The notes under the pieces: model-generated
Told to the model about the DNA's origin: nothing
Databases searched by the model: none
What the model saw: the letters and a program-made list of their open reading frames with translations, nothing else
Shown: one piece after another, positions 46,700 to 58,843 of the stretch
Position numbering within the stretch: position 1 is the stretch's first letter
How the letters are laid out: the number at the start of each line of letters is the position of its first letter
Translations under genes and position numbers: made by a program
Origin: Hippophae tibetana
Taxonomy: Eukaryota; Streptophyta; Magnoliopsida; Rosales; Elaeagnaceae
Assembly (NCBI GenBank): GCA_037013495.1
Contig: CM072806.1
Span: forward strand, 5,456,001 to 5,520,000
Length of the DNA stretch: 64,000 bases
Direction of reading: 5' to 3'

Positions 46700-47519
46700 T
46701 AGTATGTCAATTTTTAAAACATGTTAGAACTTCATATCCTCATCTTCCACATAAAAAATCATATCATTTTTCATTAATTCACACTGATATTTGGGACCTT
46801 CTCGAATCAAAAATATCACAGGCACATGTTGGTTCATTTCATTTATGGATGATCATACTCGAATCACTTGGTTATTCCTAATGAAAGAAAAATCTGAAGC
46901 ATGTCAAATTTTTAAAAATTTCAATACCGTGATTCAAACCCAATTTCAAACAAAAATCCAAGTATTGAAATCTAACAATGCTAAAGAATATTTCGCTTCC
47001 ACCCTTACTGATTATCTGTTAAGTCAAGGGATTTTCCATCTAAGCTCTTGTGTTGATACACCTCAACAAAACGGGGTGGCTGAAAGAAAGAATAGGCATC
47101 TTCTTAAGGTATCTAGATCCCTCATGTTCACAACTCATGTCCCTCAACATTTCTGGGGGGAGAATGTTCTTACAGCTACCTATCTTATCAATCGGATGTC
47201 CTCTCGTATCCTCATGTTTAAAAAACCTCTCAATACTCTACTTGAGTCATACCCACACACCAAAATCGTGTCCCACATTCCCTTTAAAATTTTCGGATGT
47301 TCTGCTTATGTCCATGTACATCATAGTGGAAAACTTGATCCTCGAGCCATCAAATGTATATTCCTAGGGTATTCATCATACCAGAAAGGATATAAATGTT
47401 TTTCTTCTACCACAAAACAATTCTATAATACAATGGATGTCACATTCTTTGAACAATATCCGTATTATTCTAAACCTGGCATTAAGGGGGAGAACATAGG
47501 CAATGAATACCAGCTTTGA
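46700..47519 (+). pseudogene. Copia integrase core (broken)
   Basis: DDE-type integrase core. HTDIW (about 46781-46795) holds the first Asp; a one-base loss follows, then the frame is open from 46791 to 47519. The second catalytic Asp is Asn in KSNNAKEYF (AAC, 46974-46976). The Glu is retained in QQNGVAERKNRHLL. It ends with the usual IFGCSAYVHV and KCIFLGYSSYQKGYKCF blocks. Confidence 0.92.
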
Positions 47520-49491
47520 ATATCATAACCACTCAGTCTCCCACAAATCCTATCCCGCAAATTCCAGAGAGTGAATCAATGTCTCAAATAAATACTCTTA
47601 CTAATCTCAATGAACCCTCAACTTCTCTACCAACAGATCCAAACTTCCTTGTCCCAAACAATGATCTTCTTGTATACTCTAGGAGGAAAAAAACCAAGAA
47701 AGAGCGGGGAATCAAGCATATCTTGAGCCAGTCCGGGAATCCAACCCGAGTACAAGTCACTCCGACAATTCACAAGGTAACATCATTGAACCTCATATTA
47801 TTGAATTACCTTCTAATGATTTGAATTTGCCAATTGCTATAAGGAAAGGTGTAAGATCGTGCACAAACCACCCCATCTACAACTTTGTTTCCTATAAAAA
47901 TCTCTCACCATGTTATAAGGCATTTATCAGCAACCTTGATCAGATAGAGGTTCCAAATTTTGTTCATGAAGCATTTCAGATGCCTGAATAGAAGACAACT
48001 ATTCAAGAAGAACTCAATGCCTTAGAGAAAAACAAAACTTGGGAGATCACAGAACTACCATCGGGAAAACAAGTTGTTGGGTGTAAATGGATCTTTACAA
48101 TCAAACACAAAGCAGACGGCAGTGTAGAAAAACTCAAAGCTCGCCTTGTGGCTAGGGGATTCACTCAGACATATGGGCTTGACTATCAGGAGACTTTTGC
48201 ACCTGTAACAAAACTTAACACTATTCGTGTTCTTCTCTCCTTAGCATCTAACTTGGATTGACCTATTTACCAATTAGATGTCAAGAATGCATTCCTTAAT
48301 GGTGATCTTGAAGAAGAAGTCTACATGGACATTCCTATTGGAATTGAATCTACTGTTCTAACCAATAGAGTCTGAAAACTTAAAAAATCCTTATATGGAT
48401 TAAAACAGTCTCCACGTGCCTGGTTTGATAGATTCTCTAAAGTTATTAAGAGATATGGGTACACTCAATGCCAATCAGATCACACACTATTCGTCAAACA
48501 CTTATCCAATGACAAAATAGTTATCCTAATTGTGTACATAGATGATATTGTTCTAACATGTAATTCTACAATTGAGATGAATAAACTCAAAGAGTTCCTT
48601 GCCAAGGAATTTGAGATAAAAGATCTAGGCAATCTCAAATATTTCCTAGGAATGGAAGTAGCACGAACAAAAAGGGGCATATATATATCTCAAAGGAAAT
48701 ATGTACTTGATCTTCTCAAGGAAACTGGAATGATCGGGTGTAAATCGGCAGAAACTCCGATGGACTCTACAGTAAAACTCGGAATCAAAGAAAATAGTAC
48801 ACCTATGGATAAAGGTCGTTACTAAAGATTAGTGGGAAAACTCATTTATCTATCCCACACTAGACCAGATATTGGTTTTTCAGTAGGTGTTATAAGTCAA
48901 TTTATGAACAGTCCCACTGAAGAACACATGGAAGCCGTCTATCGTATACTCAGGTATCTCAAGATGACATTAGGAAAAATATTATACTTCAGTAAGAATC
49001 CCACCAGAAAAATTGAAGTTTTTGCAGATGCTGACTGAGCAGGCTCTATAGTGGATCGTAGATCTACCACTGGATATTGTACATTCGTATGGGGAAATCT
49101 TGTAACTTGACGAAGTAAGAAACAGTCAGTAGTCGCTCGAAGTAGTGCAAAAGTTGAATTTAGAGCTATGACTCATGGGATTTGTGAAGGAATGTGATTA
49201 AAAATACTACTCAATGAACTGGACTTCAAAACCCTTGAACCTATCAACATGCATTGTGACAATCAAGCTGCAATAAGAATTGCGAAAAATCCAGTTCATC
49301 ATGACAGAACTAAACATGTAGAAATTGATCGTCATTTCATTAAAAAGAAGTTAGATGGAAAAATCGTGGACCTACTATATACATCAACACATCATCAAAT
49401 TGCAGATATCCTTACCAAAGCATTACCTCGAACAATTTTCGAAGAATTAAGTTGCAAGTTGGGAATGATTAATATATATTACCCAACTTGA
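47520..49491 (+). pseudogene. Copia reverse transcriptase and RNase H (broken)
   Basis: After a Pro/Ser-rich linker, reverse transcriptase runs from about 47950: [56 protein letters not shown], and the intact catalytic block YIDDIVLTCN (48535-48564). RNase H follows (ADAD then stop, AGS, DRRSTTGY, SKKQSVVARSSAKVEF, CDNQAAI, HVEIDRHF, ADILTKALP) to 49491. Stops at 47989, 48259, 48373, 48823, 49036, 49108 and 49195, mostly at invariant Trp positions. Confidence 0.94.
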
Positions 49492-49498
49492 GGAGGAG
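49491..49498 (+). other. Polypurine tract
   Basis: AGGAGGAG directly before the 3' LTR, the plus-strand primer site. Confidence 0.85.
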
Positions 49499-49714
49499 TG
49501 TGAAATGTATGAGAATATTATACTATATTAGTATTGTACATGCTGTAGTATTAGTGTAAAACTAGCTATATTTATGTGTGATACCAGCTGTTATATTCCT
49601 AACTTAGTGGCCACTAGTTATTATTCCTATTTATAAGATTGTATATGCATTAACAAGATAATAGAATAAAGAGGAAGAACATACTCCAAATCATCTCTCG
49701 TAATATATTCTTCA
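49499..49714 (+). repeat. 3' LTR of copia element
   Basis: 216 bp; 23 bases longer than the 5' LTR because of an extra stretch at about 49567-49589 (after CTAGCT, ending CCAGCTG). Otherwise collinear with 44436-44628. Confidence 0.95.
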
Positions 49715-49719
49715 AATAC

Positions 49720-50459
49720 ACTCAATGAAAAGCAGTTGAACTAACTCTTCATGACTTAATTTCATAAATAATTATGGTTGAAAGTAACCTACCACACTCA
49801 GAGAGAAAAGAATCGCTTCAACTCCTGCTAAGAATTGCATCATTTCCCACCATCCAAATCATGTAAATATATTTGTATATAAAATAAACCCAACTTCAAA
49901 TTAATGTATATATAGCTAGGGTAATACTAAGCAAAGACATTTGAGTGCATAAAAATATTTGAATACCCAAAAATGATATACATTGTTCATCAACGGTAGT
50001 TGCAGAGAAGATTTCATGGTATTGTGCTTTGTTCTTGGTAGTAATATTGGTTACAAGTTTTTGTTAATCAAATGATTGTGAATTTAGATCTATGAATTTG
50101 ACATGTCATCATTATGATGGGGTGCATAATAATTGTATGATGGACAAGACTAAATGTGATGAAACGTGGTTGAAGAAGGAAAGACACTTGAAACAATAAG
50201 TGAAAAATGTGGAGATCCTTATATTGTTGAACAGAATCCTCAATCCATGACCATGATGATGTTTTGCCTGGCTTGGTAATAAGATTACTCCTTATAAGAT
50301 TAGGTGAAATGGATTTTGCACTTTCTTCTTTACTTGATCAACTTTTCTGTTTTCTACAAAAAAAAAATTATTTAAAATGCATCTTGATTTAATCAAATAT
50401 TTATTTAAAATATTCTAATTTTTTTTATAATTTTTAATCTTATTGTAAATTTGGCATGT
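49720..50459. other. Spacer between copia copies
   Basis: AT-rich with no supported gene. 50080-50350 is of mixed composition and may be part of the neighbouring retroelement fragment. Confidence 0.4.
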
Positions 50460-51465
50460 AGGTCTTTTTCTTCCACTATTAGCATTATAAGGATTGAAGG
50501 AAGATTTACCAACATGAACACGTTTACCTCTATCAACAGTTTTCTATTGAACAAACTGAGTAAAAGACCAAGGAAATGATCTTGATGATTTTTCTAAATT
50601 ATTTAAGTTAAAAGGTTTTCCAAAGAATTTAGAGTTAGATTATGATTTGTTTGAGGCAAAATGTGCCTGAAAACTTGAATCTATAACTTGAATGGACTGT
50701 CTCATTATCATTTGATCGTATGCCTTCAAATAACTATGAACAACACTCAAAGTAAGTTTTGTCTCACGCATCTTCATAGAAGCTAGAAAAGAGGTATAAT
50801 TAGGACATAGTTCTCCTAAAACATACATGATTAAATCAACATCAGAGATAGGCTCCCCATTAGTAGCTAAATGATATGCCAGAATCTTGGCTTTATTGAT
50901 ATATTTTATAGAAGAGAGTTTATCTTTACGTATTATTTGTAATTGAGATCATAGATCAAGCACTCGAGATAGTGATCCAGTTGAGAAAGAATGCTCTAAA
51001 GCAATCCACTGATATATGTCGTTCATTTGTTTTATGAGAAAACCTGACATTTATAGTGAAACAGAAACATAGAACTAACTTTTGATAAGTGAATTCATGT
51101 GTTTCTGGTGAACAAAAGTTGGATTAGGAATAGTTCTTGTTGAATCAAGAAATTATGATGGAATAGAAACCGAAGGATCAATGAGATCATTTAAGCCAAA
51201 AGTTATAATGTAACTCTCAATTTGATCTCTTCAGATTAGATAATTGTGTTCATCACTGAAAGTGAAACTGAAGTTGATGGAATAATTGAGTTATTTTGCA
51301 ACATTGAGAAAACTGTTGGAGAAGAAGGACCAAAAGACATTACTTGTGAAGATTTGTGAAAAACTAGAGGAGATAGAAGTGTAGAAAGCACATTTTTATA
51401 AGTTGCACATTTCTTATTTGCCTTTAAAGCAAACTTCAAAGCTACTCATAGAGAAAATTTAAGGC
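50460..51465 (-). pseudogene. Copia gag fragment, minus strand
   Basis: Minus-strand open stretches 51439-51236 (MKFALKANKKCATYKNVLST) and 50828-50640 (MYVLGELCPNYTSFLASMKM), plus the sequence between them, match the copia gag pattern (QWIALEHSFS, then YINKAKILAYHL, LVMYVLxGLxPxYxxF-type block). A partial zinc knuckle (RPTCQIYNK) is near 50460. No protease, integrase or reverse transcriptase follows, so this is a truncated element unrelated to the full-length copy at 44436. Confidence 0.7.
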
Positions 51466-51620
51466 TCTAATACAATAAAGAGAATTAAGTGTGTAGAGAA
51501 GGAAATCATATGTTATTGATACAATGATACAAAACATACATTTATATGGAGAAAGAAAACTAAATGATCGGTAAAATATCTACTAATTAATCTTACATGA
51601 TATAACTAAACGACAATAGC
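51466..51620 (-). repeat. Possible 5' LTR and primer site of the minus-strand copia fragment
   Basis: On the minus strand TGTATTAGAGCC (51474-51463), a variant of the Met-tRNA primer site, follows a stretch ending TTCTCTTTAT and containing a TATAAATG TATA-like word. The outer LTR end is not resolved. Confidence 0.5.
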
Positions 51621-52747
51621 CTAATTTTGAAAAAATCACTTATACTACTAATGTCTAATATAAAGCCCTACTATTCTTACTCATAGTATTTTAGTACTTA
51701 AGTTTTTTGTATTGATATTTTAAAAATAATATAATAAATTAAAATTTATTAAAAAAAAGGTAATTTTGACATTTAAAACTATTTTTTTGTAAAAAAAAGA
51801 AGATAGATAAGAATATTTTATTATTTTAAAATAATAGTTATAAATCGATAGATTCATACCATGATTCTTATTACCCACAAGAAACATATAAAATTACAAT
51901 ATATGAAAATTGATAATTTTTTAATTGTTAATAGTAGATTGACTTATCAAATTTTTTGGATAAGAACCTTTTTTTATTGTTAACAATATAAATAGACTGA
52001 AACTATAGGAGGCTGCATGGCTCTAAAAAATATTCTGGCATGTCTATTTTTATTCACAAGAAAAATCATTTTACTTATTTAGTAAAATTATAAGGAGTTT
52101 CCAAAAAAGTATTTTTTCTTTGCAAACTTGGGCGGTCCCATTAGATGTGTTGTTAGTCTATTTATATTATTAACAATTAAAAAATATCTCATCTAAATAA
52201 TTTTAAATAAGAAAGTTATTTCTCTTTATTCGACAAAATTTTAAGTTGACGTAGATCTTTCACAAGAGGATACTAGTAGAGACTTAGATACTAAAATGAT
52301 AATCTTTAATGATATGCATAAAAATGTTTGAATAGGATATGGTAAGAATCTTTCATTTCATTTCTATTTTTAGTAATAAATTAGAAGATTACAAATTGAG
52401 ATGTAAAATAAATGGTTTAATTTTATTTAATATTAATAATAGATTTATAAGTTAAAATTGTACATTTTTATTTAAATTTTATTTTATTATATTTCATTTA
52501 AAGATATACTAATGGATATTTTTATGATTGATAATTATATGTTTTGAAAGGGTTTATGTTTAATATCCTTAATATTTTAAAAAAAAATTATTTAGTACCT
52601 ATAATGTTAAAAGAAGTTTTGATTTAATTTTTTTTAACAATAACACATAAAAAAATAGTTATACTTTTTTTATCCATAATTTGATACTATTTGAATAAGG
52701 ATAAAATAGTCGACCTATTTCCTTTCTATCTATTTCTAAATGTATTT
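51621..52747. other. AT-rich intergenic DNA
   Basis: Nothing supported beyond AT-rich spacer; possible older repeats near 51950-52150 share short words but no clear unit. Confidence 0.45.
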
Positions 52748-53555
52748 AGGTGTCGTTTGATTCGTTGAATTAAATCAAAATCAGAATCGAAATCGAAATA
52801 TAAAGAAAATAATGTTGTTTGGTTTGACCACTTGAATCAAGCTCAGAATCAGGATTATAGTGTTTAGTTTGTCACTGGAATGGAATAAAAAATTTGTAAA
52901 TTACCTTAATACCCCTATATTCAGTAAAATTCAAATAATATCATTTAATTATTATGTTTTCGTCAAACAAAATACATTATTAAAATTATTATTTTTCTAA
53001 ATAGGGTTTAGGGTTTTGAAGTTTGGGATTTGAGATTTAAGATTTAGGGTTTTGAGATTTAAGGTTTAGGGATTAGGATTTAGGATTTAGGGTTTAGGGT
53101 TTAGGATTTAGGGTTTAGGGTTTTAGGATTTAGAATTTGGGGTTTAGGGTTTAGGGATTTGAGATTTAGGGTTTTAGGATTTACGATTTAGGGTTTAGGT
53201 TTTGGGGTTTAAGGTTTAGGATTTAGGGTTTTGGGATTTTGGTTTTAGGGTTTTGGGTTTTGGGATTTGGGGTTTAAGGATTTGGGGTTTTGGGTTTTAA
53301 GATTTGGATTTAGGATTTAGGTTTTAGGTTGAGGATTTTGGATTTGAGTTTAGGGTTATATTTAGAATGAGGGTAAAATTGAAAAAAAAATGAGATGAGA
53401 ATGTAATCATGATTCCTAAAGAGAGAAAATAAATTGTGATTTCTTATCATGTAGTAATCGATTTCATTCTGTATCTTCTATTCATCCCAACCAAACACAC
53501 AAATGTAAGAAATCAATTATGATTACTCTTTATTCTCTACAACCAAACATTACCT
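52748..53555. mobile_element. MITE-like element carrying an internal telomere-type repeat
   Basis: The left end AGGTGTCGTTTGATTCG (52748) and the reverse complement of the right end, AGGTAATGTTTGGTTG (from 53555), are imperfect terminal inverted repeats. The subterminal regions also match in reverse (AATCAGAATCGAAATC-like against AAGAAATCAATTATGATT). Ends with GTTTGGTT are common in plant MITEs. There is no transposase frame and no confirmed target duplication. The centre is the telomere-like array. Confidence 0.6.
53001..53358 (+). repeat. Interstitial degenerate TTTAGGG array
   Basis: About 360 bases built from TTTAGGG and close variants (ATTTAGG, TTTTGGG, TTTGGGG); roughly 14 exact heptamers by eye, with a strict G-rich plus strand. 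TTTAGGG is the standard plant telomere unit. Confidence 0.9.
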
Positions 53556-54395
53556 CAATGTAAAATAACACTCAACCCCTCTTATTTTTTTATCTATTAT
53601 TTGAATTAATTGTAATCAAAAGAAATAATTAAAAAGTTTAAATAAATAATGAAAATTAAAAAAAAGGGATGGATAACTCTTTTATAAATAGTATCAAATG
53701 ATTTTTTTTACTTGTAACAGTATAAAAAGGATTAAATTTAAATATTCTAAATATTATGGATAATAAAAAAAAATTAAACATTATAAGTGATTACGTACTA
53801 TTTTAATGAATTAAGAGTGAGAAGATGAAGTTATCCGTAATATATGTAGGTGAATTTAAAATTAAATAAAGGAAGTATACCTAATTAGGAATATATATAT
53901 ATATATATATTAGGTATATATCTTTTTCATGATAATATTTAAATTAACTAATAAAAAATTATTATAATAAAATAATATTTAATATTAAATTATATGTGAT
54001 ATTTTTTATAATAATAAAAATATATAAATTTATCATAAAAATATATATAATTAATTTATAAGTATAAATTTTAAAGATATTTATTTTATTAAAAATAAGT
54101 TTATAATTAAAAATTAAAAATTAAAAATTATTTATTTTTATTTTAAATTACGTATTTAAATTATTAAGTAAGTTTTGATTAAAAAAATTATATATGAATT
54201 TGAAGATTTATAAGGGTTTATTTAGTGCATTTATACCCCTGTCTCACTCTGCCATTCTCAGCCTCTGCAATATTCTCTTCTATTTCTCCATTAAACTCGG
54301 CACAATAACTCCGCTTCGCACAACAATTGTCTCTTCTTTTTACCAAAAGACTACCTGTGAAAGTCTCTTCTCACTTCTCTCCATTACTCCATAAC
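53556..54395. promoter_or_regulatory. Upstream region of the GDSL gene
   Basis: AT-rich, with an (AT)n run at about 53888-53912. TATATATG near 54188 is a possible TATA box and 54230-54395 a pyrimidine-rich likely 5' UTR. No other element supported. Confidence 0.45.
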
Positions 54396-57300
54396 ATGAA
54401 CAGTTCCTTCCTTCCTCTTCTCTCTTCTTTCCTCTTCCTCTATTTTCTTTCTACAGGTTCTATATAATCATCTCAACCCTCTTAATTATAATTTATTCCT
54501 TTATATCATTATTTATTTATTTCTTATTATTTACAAAATTAAATTGTTTTAAAATATGTGACTTGACTTATATATAATTTGTACTTGCAGGCCAACAAGT
54601 AGTGTTAGGCTCAGCTCATCACGGTCACCATCACCACCACCATCACCATCACCATCACCGTCACCGTCACCATCACCGTCACCGTCACCATCACCATCAC
54701 CATGAAATTAAAACCCACCACCACCTGTTTGGTTTTAGACCAACAAAGCTCTTTGTATTTGGGGACTCATATTCAGACACTGGAAACGACAGGAAATCAC
54801 TATCCAACTCTTGGAAATACCCTTACGGTATTACCTTTCCCGGCAAACCCACTGGTCGCTTTTCCGACGGTCGTGTCTTTACCGATTTCTTAGGTACTCT
54901 TTATCTCTCTAATCATCTTTTTTTATTATTATTATCTTACTTTATTGGGTACCGCGAAGTATATAATGATCGTAATGGGTTTGCTATACTCCGTACGTAC
55001 GTAATGATATAAACGTTATTTATAATTACTGTGTATTTATATAATTATATTCAATTTAAAATTATAATATTAATTGTAATTTTGATATATAATAACGTTG
55101 TTTTTTTACTTTTATATAAACTACAAATATTATCATAAGTTTACTGAAATAATACACTTAAATCATATAAAAATAAAAATAACATTTAAATAAATTTCAA
55201 ATATTAGTTATGTTTCTACATTAATGAACATATTTAATTGTTGGAATTTAACTTAAATGGTATTTAAATAAATATCATACAATGTGAAATTATTTTTATA
55301 TTGAAGATTTTTTTAATAAAAATATATGATTTAAATATAAAATGTATTTACTATTATAAGATTTAAAAGATGTTATAAATATTATTGTTTTATAATTATT
55401 TTGCAACGAATATTCTTAAAGCACAATTTACATATATGGTGTTATTATCTTTAAAATAATCATGAAAAGTATAATATAATTACCGTTGGCGTGAAAAGAG
55501 CGTAGAGATTTTGTGTTATTAGCTTTTTATTCTCTATTTGTTTTCTATACATATGTGTAGTGGAATCTTGGGTTTGCGATGCTTGTCACTTTACTCATAG
55601 AAGTGATATGTGATAACTATCTCTTTCTCTTTTGTCCTTTAAATGTTACATTATTGGACTCTGCTTGTCTTTTTCTCTTTCATTGTATAATGTCATATCA
55701 CCGTCATCATATGCATGGTTTACTTTCTCACGTGATGTTCTAAAAGCTTTGGACACTTGTCTTCTTCGTAGATGTAAAATGTATTTTATTATCTTATTTT
55801 ATATTTTATTTAATATCTTTAATAAATTTACATTATGATATTTATTTAATTTCCACCATTACGTTCACCACAAGTTTTAGTGATTCCACCATTATGTTCA
55901 CCACAAGTTTTAGTGATTACACCATTATGTTCGCCACAAGTTTTAGTGATTACACCATTATGTTCACCACAAGTTTTAGTCATTCTTAGTAATTTATTAT
56001 TGTATGTATTGTATGTTACAAAACTTTGTACCTCTGCCTACCTTTGTAAGAATGATTAGTTTCTTAAGTTAGTTAATTAGTCCCCTATTTCTATTCATGT
56101 AAGGTAACATTCTTCTTTCATTAGTAATTTTAGGTTTGTATCACCATTTCTTAAGGCATTTAATATTGTAGTTGACTTTAATAAGACAATGAATCCACGC
56201 ACATCTTTCAAATACATTATTTTAAGCTTGATTAATTAAAAAAATAAAAAAATAATTTTTATTCTTATACGATCACTTTTTAATATCAATAAAATTAAAT
56301 TGTTACGAAAAATAAATACATATTTAATTATTATTTTTGTAATAAATAAGATATCCTAGTAATATTTTTCTTTTAAAAAACTTCAATCCATAAAAGAAAA
56401 CTTGTATTTGATGAGTAATTTCAATTTTAATAATGATGGGTTTGTTTTTGCTTCTAGACTTGTAAAACTGTTTCTAACAAGAAAACTTTTATCAAAAATA
56501 CTTTCAGCGTTTAGAAAACACATTTTGTTTTTGTTTTTTTTTTTTTAGAATATTTTTATCTTAAATCACTTTTAACATAAATACAAAAAAAAAATCTTAA
56601 TGAGCATTGAAGACATATTTAATTTTTTTTAAATTTATGAATATGTATTTGATCGCATGTTCATAAATGTTCAATTTATGTAATGTTTTGGGCATGTGTG
56701 TAAAAAAAAACAGCAAAATTTGTGGGATTGAAGTCACCAATACCATATCAATGGAGAAAAGTGGGATATAAGCACTTAAAATACGGAATGAACTTTGCTT
56801 ATGGAGGAACAGGAGTGTTCGATACATTAGTTTCTTATCCAAACATGACTACTCAGATAGACTTCTTTGAGGAGCTACTCAAAGAATCAGTCTACACAAC
56901 CGCAGACCTCAACTCCTCTTTGGCTCTTGTCACTGTTTCTGGCAATGACTACTCTGCTTATATTGCTATTAATGGCTCTGCTCAGGTTTTTTTTTTTTTT
57001 TTTTTGGTCTGCCTTATTTAATTTTTTCCCTAACTTATATAAAAAGGATATTAAAATTGATTCACTTCATATATTTTAGTTCCTAATGTTATTAAAATTA
57101 AAAAAATTAGTCTAATATTATAATTTTTATCAAATTAATTCAACCTTATTATAATTAAGTATTACATGATTGAAAAATTGATGATCAAATTATAAATTTT
57201 GCAATAAATTAGAAACTAACTTATGTATAATCAGATGTTAAATATAATATTGTTAAATTAGTTTGATGTAAATTAAAATTTCAAACTAAATTTATCAAAT

Positions 57301-58805
57301 TTAAAAACTTTAATAATAAAATTGGGAACAAATGGATAGATAAACGTGTTTTTTTAATATCTAATTTGTGATCTGTGCTTATTTTGAGAATGTATGTAAT
57401 TTGGAATTTTCCAATTAATTTAAATAGAAAAGTATTATAAAGGTGTTTTATATTAGTTTATTTGCATTATTTGTTTGTTTAGTTTATAAATGGTGTCATA
57501 GTTTAGATCTTTTGGCTTTAAAAAAATGGATTAATTAAATATAGATTATATTATTTTAATTTTTTGTATTAAAATATTACTTCTTTACGTTAAATGATTA
57601 AAATATGACTATTTTTAAATAAAAAGTTATTAAAATAATATATTTTATCCATAATTGATCTTTTTTTTAAAATAGATTAAATAATATCATTTTTAATAAA
57701 AAGAATTAAAAAATTAGGTAATAACTATAGGTCCGGATACTTAATTTAAATTATTATTATTATTTTTATATATAAATATTTACTATATTTATCTGTTACT
57801 CGTAGATTTCACTTGTGGCTCATGATATTCAATTAATTTAGATAAGCGCCTCATTTAAGTTAGCACTTGTACTGATATCAGATGTAGATTTCACTTGGTT
57901 AAGCCTATATGTGCCTCAAAAGTCACAAGTAATCTCTGTGGTCCAGAAAATCCTTGTCTTTCTCACTTATTGTTCTTTTGTTAAAACTAGAATTCAAAGT
58001 AGCAGGTCTTTTCTTATTAAATTTGCTTCTTGTCTCAATCAGCACATATCAACTGTTAGTGTTTTTTTTTTCCTTAGTGAATTTCTTGATTTTTATTTTT
58101 ATTTTTACTTATATAAAATATTTCATTTAGTCTCCTTTTGTTTATAAAAATTGAGCAAAAAAGAAACATTTATTAATTTTAAATTTATTTAAAAATAAAT
58201 AAAAATTATCAGAGTTATTCTAATAGTAAGTTGATGATAAAAGATAATAATACCCTCACCAATAATATTAACAATTTTTTTTAAAAAACAAAGATAAATA
58301 TACTCATCAATATATGTTTAAAAAATTTATCAATAAATTTTTTTTTATAACTCTTATTTTATATGTAAAATGAATAATAAACATATTTTTTATAAGCAAA
58401 AGGACTATGGAACACCTTTTTAAAGTAGGGATTAAACAATATTGTTATTCAAAGAAAAATGACTCACGATGTTTTTTTCTTTTTAGTTTTTATAATAGTA
58501 ATGGTTAGGAGGTTGATGGGTTATTTATTTAGATGTGCTTGCTTTACAAGTGTTTAATGAAATTGTTAAAAAAATTGAATGATACTTTAATACTTATTGT
58601 AAAAAATCATGCATCTTAAACTACTATCTAAAGTTAAGAAAAATTAAGATTATGTTTGGTTGATAGTACTAAGAGCGAAAATGATTTTGAATGATTTTGT
58701 GTTTTGTGTTGTGTTTAATTGTTAACATGTAATGAAATGTAAAGCATTGATGGGTATGGTTGGATTTAGTATTCATGCTAATATTCTTATTATTAATAGT
58801 ATTCC

Positions 58806-58843
<38 letters not shown>

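Larger units (their letters stand above)
44436..49714 (+). mobile_element. Full-length Ty1/copia LTR retrotransposon (5279 bp), coding region decayed
   Basis: Both LTRs start TGTGAAATG and end ATTCTTCA. The flanks carry the same 5-base word AATAC (44431-44435 and 49715-49719), a perfect target-site duplication. Primer site at 44629, polypurine tract at 49491-49498. Order of domains gag, protease, integrase, reverse transcriptase, RNase H, as in copia. The reading frame is interrupted by at least two single-base frameshifts (A8 run at 45319-45326; a lost G at about 46794) and many stops, most of them at Trp codons. It lies 1.1 kb downstream of the nucleosidase gene, same strand. Confidence 0.97.
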
